Of a DNA stretch of 64,000 nucleotides, positions 60,301 through 64,000 are shown one piece after another. Origin of the DNA: Verrucomicrobiota bacterium (lineage in GTDB: Bacteria; Verrucomicrobiota; Verrucomicrobiia; Limisphaerales; J093); NCBI GenBank assembly GCA_027493615.1, contig JAOSKK010000001.1, forward strand, positions 487,629-551,628, given 5' to 3'. The notes below the pieces were generated by a model. It did not search any database. It had not been told where the DNA came from and worked only from the letters and a program-made list of their open reading frames with translations. Position numbers and translations under genes: made by a program. Position 1 is the first letter of the stretch; each line of letters begins with the position of its first letter.

Positions 60301-63300
60301 CACCATCACCCCGCGGAAGTACCTGAACGGGGATGCGAACATCCAGGTCACCGTGGCCAACGGCCCGTACAGCGACAGCCGGACCTTCAAGCTGACGGTG
60401 CGCCCGGTGAACAACCCGCCGGAGTTTGTCCAGACCGTCCCGAACTCGAGCATCCTCAGCGCGACCGTTTTCGGGCCGGTCGAGTTCAAGGTCTGGGATC
60501 CGGAAACGCCCACGACCATCGTGGTGACGGCCAGCTCGTCGGATCAGGATCTGCTCCCGGACGGCAACATCACGATCACCAAGATCGGCGTTGATGCCGG
60601 CGGCACCAACACGTGGAGTGTTCGGGCCGTCCCTGCCGGGGTGCGCTCAGGCCAGACGACCATCACGCTCAAGGCGGACGACGGCACGGGACAGAAGGAA
60701 TCCAGTGCGTTCGTGTTGACCGTCCTGCCGAACCTCGCGTTCGAGAACCCGACGGCCATCATCATCCCGGAGGGGCTCAGGGGCTTGAACGACCCCGTGA
60801 CCGCGAATGGCACGGCCACCCCGTATGGGTCCAAGATCACCGTCAGTGGCGTGGGGGGCGTTGTCCGTAAGGCCGAAGTCTTGCTGTTCGGTCTGACGCA
60901 TCCGTTCCCGCAGGACCTGAACGTGCTGCTGGTCTCACCGGCGGGCAAGAAGGTCATGCTCATGGCGCACGCGGGCGGCGGCACGGCCGTGAACAACGCC
61001 AACATCACCTTCAGCGACAGCGCCGCCAACGCGATCCCGCAAAGCGGTGCCATCACCAGCGGTTCATACCGGCCCGCCCAATACGGCACACCCGTGCCGA
61101 TGCCCGCTCCGGCACCTGGCACGCCTTACGCCGCGACCTTGGCGGGTGTGAACGGTGATCCGGCCAACGGCACTTGGGAGTTGTTCGTGCTCGACGACAC
61201 CTTCCCGCAGGGCGGACAGATTGCCGGCGGGTGGCGGTTGCTCCTGGATACGGCCCCGGTGATCATGCCGATCGGTGCCCAAACAACCCCTGAGAACACG
61301 CCGCTCGAGGTGCCCATCCTGCTCAGCGCAGGCTTGGTGAACCCGACCACCCTGGTGGTAACGGCGGCCGCCTCGGGCAATCGGCCGGCGGACTTGGTCG
61401 TGCCTGCGGGCTTGGTGGTCAGTGGCACGAACCTGAACCGGAGCCTGGTGGTCACCCCGACGACCAACTATCCGTCGGCGGTCAGCGGCGAACATGGCAC
61501 GAACCTGATCACGCTCACGGTGACCGACGGTACGTCAACGAGTTCCACTTCCTTCCCGTTGATGGTGACCTACGTGGATCAACCCCCGTTTGTGTCCACA
61601 ATCACCAACGTCTTCACCATCAACCAGAACGGTGAGGCCAGCATCGAGTTCACCTTCAGCGACGTGGATTCCACGGTCGGGACCAGCAACGTCGTGTTTG
61701 GCTCCTCGGTGCCGGCCCTCCTGCCGGTCGAGAACATCAAGTTCGCTGCTGCCGCCAATGCGGTGCGGGTGCGCGACGGAGGCACAGGCCAGGCCGTTGC
61801 GACGGTGATCGCGAAACCGGCTACCAATGCCTTCGGCAGCACGGTGCTCTCCTTCTCCATCACGGACCGCACCAACACCACGACGCACTCGGTGACCTTG
61901 AACGTGAACCAGGTCAACCAGGCGCCCGTGATCCTCGCCGCCGACTTCGGCGACAAGACCGTCACCGCCGGTACGGCGACGACCAACATCACATTCATGG
62001 TGGCGGACGTGGAGACGCCCGCCAAGGACCTCGTCGTCACCGCCGTCTCCAGCAACCAAGACTTGGTGCCCAACAGCAACATCGTGCTGGTGAACAACGG
62101 TGAGAACCGCACGATCCAGTTGATCCCCGTCGGCATTCGTACCGGCGTGGCCGTGATCACAATCACGGTAGAGGATGGCGGTCTGGCCGGTGCCGGGAAA
62201 CTCACGACCACCGCCACGCTGCGACTGACCGTGACACCGTCGCCGGAGGCCGTCTTCGCGAACACGGCCCCGATCACCATCCGTGACGCCAACACCGGTC
62301 AGCCCTATCCCTCGGTGATCAGCATCAGCAACATCGTGGGCGCCGTGCACCGGGTCACCGTCACCCTGGCGGGTCTGACCCATAGCGCCCCGGGGGACGT
62401 GGACGTCCTGCTGGTGGCCCCGAGCGGACAGGCGGTGATGCTCATGTCTGGCACGGGCATTCGGAACCCGGCCGAGAACGTACAGCTCGTCTTCGACGAC
62501 GGCGGCGCCGAAATCCCGATCCGCGGGAGCCTGGTGTCCGGCACCTACAAGCCGTCGAACTACAACCCCAATGAAAGCATGACGCCGCCGGCGCCGGCGC
62601 GGCCCTACGGCGAGACGCTGGCCACGCTCGGCGGCGTGAATCCCAACGGCGACTGGAAGCTCTACGTCCGCGATATCGCGGCCGACCACATCGGGCAGAT
62701 CGCCCAGGGCTGGGTGCTCAAGATCACCCCGCGGCCCACGATCCTCGTCAGTTCACCGGCACCCGGCACGCCGCTGATCATGGCGCAGGACACCCAGGCG
62801 ACCATCTCGCTGTCGATCTTCGACAGCTCCACGGCTGCCAGCAATCTGACCCTGCGCGCCGAGTCGTCGAACCCGACGCTCCTGCCGAATGCGAACGTCA
62901 CGTTTGCCCCGGTCGCGACGGGTTCGACCAACTACACGGCGACCGTGAGGCCGGCCTTGCATCAGTACGGCACAAACAACCTGACGCTGATCGTGAGCCG
63001 ATCGGACGGCGCGAGCGCCCGGACCGTCGTTCCGATGAGCGTCACGCCGGTGAACGTGCCGCCCACGTTCTCGCGGCTCCTCGATCAAGTGACCGACGAG
63101 GGCGTGCCGGTCACGGTTTCCTTCCTCGTCCAGGACGTGGACACCCCGCTGGCGGGGTTGACGATTGAGGCCACTTCCTCCGATCAGAACGTGGTCACGA
63201 ACGCGAACCTGAGGTTCTTCGACACGGTTACGAACAGGCTGGTCGGCCTGCCGAGCGACCTGTTGGAGCTTAGGCTGATCCCGAATGCGGACGTCCAGTC

Positions 63301-64000
63301 CGGCACGGTTACGATCCGACTGGTGGTAACCGACCAGTGGGCGAACGTGGGTACCAACTACGTGACCAATCAGTTCAACCTCCAGATCCGCCCGGTCAAC
63401 CAGGCGCCGACCATCAGTGCGATCGCCGACCAGGTCACTCCGGCGGGCACACCGACGCCGGCGATTCCGTTCGTCGTTACCGACCGCGAACCCGGCGCAC
63501 TGACGGTTACCGCCACGTCTTCGGACCAGACGTTGGTCAAGAACGCGAGCATTGTGGTGACTCCCGCCGGTGGGACGACCACGAATCGAACCGTGCAGAT
63601 CACGCCGGAGAAGGGGGTGAACGGAAAAGCCGTCATCACGTTGGAAGTCAAGGATTCCGGCAACAAGACGTCCACGACCTCGTTCGTGCTGACCGTTCGC
63701 CCGAGCCCGGAACGGGTGTTTGCCAACACCACACCGATTGTCATCAACGACAACTCCTCCGCGACACCGTATCCGTCGTCGATCCAAGTCAATGGGTTTA
63801 ACGGCTATGTCTCGCGCGTGGTGGTGACCCTCAACGGGTTTGCGCATCGGTTCCCGCAGGACGCGGGAGCGCTCCTGGTCAGCCCGGGCGGCCAGAAGGT
63901 CGTACTCATGAATCGCACCGGCGGCGGGACCGCGGTCACCAATGTCACGTTGACGTTCGATGCGAGTGCCGCCAGCGCCGTCCCACAGGGTACCGCCCTG
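57332..64000 (+). CDS. Giant secreted protein with alternating P-domain-like and Ig/cadherin-like repeats (3' end outside window)
   Basis: An extracellular or surface protein; 2,223 residues are visible with no stop. The signal peptide is LERLLVGALAAVTFVVSAVA. P-domain-like units, related to the proprotein-convertase P domain, recur near 57450-57940, 58560-59030, 59650-60110, 60740-61250, 62250-62740 and from 63710. Their consensus is VDVLLVGPxGxKVxLMSxxG, then LSxFxGTxPNGxWxLYVxD and GxIxxGWxLxI. Between them lie one to three Ig/cadherin-like units (VNQAPTISxIxDQVTxAG, LTVTAxSSNxxLVPNxNI). No catalytic domain is seen yet. The ORF is unbroken over 6.7 kb, in contrast to most of its neighbours. 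It is probably an adhesin or surface-layer-like protein. Confidence 0.88.
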   Translation, partial: MRTIHNCTRRLERLLVGALAAVTFVVSAVAQFSVTNSDGITVNDSGPAAPYPSTVVVPTNITHAVEKVTVTLASVTHGYAPDMAVLLVNTNAATPRKVVLMSDAGTGVPDASLSKVTFTLDDAAANALPQFSRLTDGTYKPASYKGNNFPFPAGAPAGPYATTLSEFIGSGAAGTWQLYVMDDKVTDAGSIGAWTLNLWTPPTISLATNVVVVEQNKSATLNLTVGSQTVAPEALTVSATSGDTALVENAGLVPGGAGANRTLTITPKTNAYGTNTMTVKVTDGKGPDVTATFELRVTFVNQAPSIVLSTNQVTTVAGVAASLNAHVTDIDTPAANLVLSATASSNPAVVPLDHVFFATAAQATNRIVTVAPRGAATGSTALTIQVIDGAGGTNTATFNVTVNAAGNAVFASTDPVAVELENRATKYPASNTVAGVVGQIGKLTVVLANLQFPDPENVDLLLVGPAGNKASLMRGAGGVTPVFDARLTLDDAAANAIPDDGPIVTGTYRPSTYRTGNLLSPAPAGPYATSLSEFIGTNPNGVWELYMMNQTTLKTDRIQGGWLLNIFPAPAILNLVNITNNEDVVVTVPFSVASTYSEVTNVVARSGSANVTVETTLTGTNATLKLTPALNFFGTVPITVEAWAKDGFRATNVVQYVINSVNDDPTISVIPKQVTPAGVPVGPIGFTVADVDHDAADLVVTAASTNTKLLPAENVVLQGTGGSRTVTLYPVGNVPGEADVLLTVTDPLAGKASTSFRLSVLASNNPLYANGVPITIYDTNVADPYPSSIVVSNLLGKVAEVKVSLFGFNHPVPRDVDILLVGPSTNVVLMSGRGGTTAAANINLVLANTDFAGNATEALPSPLRSGVFRPSVTGTVPTFPNAPSVHAQNLSAFTGTDPNGMWSLYVIDSVATDGDVKGSIANGWQLDILTQPTIQPIADVATDEATPVNVVVTIGDVQSAGTVTVTASAVSNPTLVEKIDIAGSGATRTLTITPRKYLNGDANIQVTVANGPYSDSRTFKLTVRPVNNPPEFVQTVPNSSILSATVFGPVEFKVWDPETPTTIVVTASSSDQDLLPDGNITITKIGVDAGGTNTWSVRAVPAGVRSGQTTITLKADDGTGQKESSAFVLTVLPNLAFENPTAIIIPEGLRGLNDPVTANGTATPYGSKITVSGVGGVVRKAEVLLFGLTHPFPQDLNVLLVSPAGKKVMLMAHAGGGTAVNNANITFSDSAANAIPQSGAITSGSYRPAQYGTPVPMPAPAPGTPYAATLAGVNGDPANGTWELFVLDDTFPQGGQIAGGWRLLLDTAPVIMPIGAQTTPENTPLEVPILLSAGLVNPTTLVVTAAASGNRPADLVVPAGLVVSGTNLNRSLVVTPTTNYPSAVSGEHGTNLITLTVTDGTSTSSTSFPLMVTYVDQPPFVSTITNVFTINQNGEASIEFTFSDVDSTVGTSNVVFGSSVPALLPVENIKFAAAANAVRVRDGGTGQAVATVIAKPATNAFGSTVLSFSITDRTNTTTHSVTLNVNQVNQAPVILAADFGDKTVTAGTATTNITFMVADVETPAKDLVVTAVSSNQDLVPNSNIVLVNNGENRTIQLIPVGIRTGVAVITITVEDGGLAGAGKLTTTATLRLTVTPSPEAVFANTAPITIRDANTGQPYPSVISISNIVGAVHRVTVTLAGLTHSAPGDVDVLLVAPSGQAVMLMSGTGIRNPAENVQLVFDDGGAEIPIRGSLVSGTYKPSNYNPNESMTPPAPARPYGETLATLGGVNPNGDWKLYVRDIAADHIGQIAQGWVLKITPRPTILVSSPAPGTPLIMAQDTQATISLSIFDSSTAASNLTLRAESSNPTLLPNANVTFAPVATGSTNYTATVRPALHQYGTNNLTLIVSRSDGASARTVVPMSVTPVNVPPTFSRLLDQVTDEGVPVTVSFLVQDVDTPLAGLTIEATSSDQNVVTNANLRFFDTVTNRLVGLPSDLLELRLIPNADVQSGTVTIRLVVTDQWANVGTNYVTNQFNLQIRPVNQAPTISAIADQVTPAGTPTPAIPFVVTDREPGALTVTATSSDQTLVKNASIVVTPAGGTTTNRTVQITPEKGVNGKAVITLEVKDSGNKTSTTSFVLTVRPSPERVFANTTPIVINDNSSATPYPSSIQVNGFNGYVSRVVVTLNGFAHRFPQDAGALLVSPGGQKVVLMNRTGGGTAVTNVTLTFDASAASAVPQGTAL

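Overview
The window is GC-rich bacterial DNA, most likely from a Verrucomicrobiota (PVC-group) genome. Lineage evidence: a pseudopilin with the C-terminal H-x9-DG motif, Tat-exported Gfo/Idh/MocA and DUF2961 (GH172-type) proteins, secreted proteins ending in a 'GPW...RFFRV'-type domain, and short dispersed repeats that read through genes in frame. This is an inference from gene content, not a taxonomic search. Many genes are interrupted by one-base shifts, often in G/C or A runs. After correcting one base per break, total lengths return to multiples of three and the 4-nt stop/start overlaps are restored. I therefore treat them as probable sequence errors and annotate whole genes across frames.

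Region 1 (1-22078) is a CRISPR-Cas locus on the + strand. A type I-G (formerly I-U) set comes first: cas3 (5' end outside the window), csx17/cas8u2, csb1 (Cas7), csb2 (Cas5-Cas6), a small unknown ORF and a cas4-cas1 fusion. A complete type III-B block follows: a CARF protein of the APE2256 type, cmr1, an HD-less cas10/cmr2, cmr3, cmr4, cmr5, cmr6 and a second CARF protein (TIGR02710 type). Only then comes cas2, followed by a leader and one array of about 57 repeats of 36 nt. The Cmr block thus sits inside the type I operon, between cas4-cas1 and cas2. Most neighbours overlap by ATGA or GTGA. No second array or separate cas6 is seen, so Csb2 probably makes crRNAs for both effectors. The HD-less Cas10 keeps GGDD, and with two CARF proteins it points to cyclic-oligoadenylate signalling.

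Region 2 (22113-30909) holds a dispersed inverted-repeat element, a secreted LamG-like protein, a type II pseudopilin, a secreted protein made of beta-propeller-like repeats, a thioredoxin-like [2Fe-2S] ferredoxin and a Ski2-like helicase. Region 3 (31084-32730) is a toxin-antitoxin cluster: hicA, vapBC and a RelE/ParE pair. Region 4 (32947-41342) is an operon-like trio on the - strand: an OB-fold/YqiJ-like membrane protein, a flotillin, and a giant AAA+ ATPase of the 'DNA repair ATPase' (DUF3686) type.

Region 5 (41480-56920) is chromosomal: a Tat-exported glycosidase-like protein, a sugar phosphate isomerase/epimerase, glnE, an AAA/DUF4143 ATPase, a DUF2961 protein, a Gfo/Idh/MocA oxidoreductase and a U32 peptidase/RlhA-type protein. 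Region 6 (57332 to the end) is the start of a giant secreted protein with P-domain-like units alternating with Ig/cadherin-like units. Four families of short dispersed repeats recur through the window, some inside cas4-cas1 and the giant ATPase.
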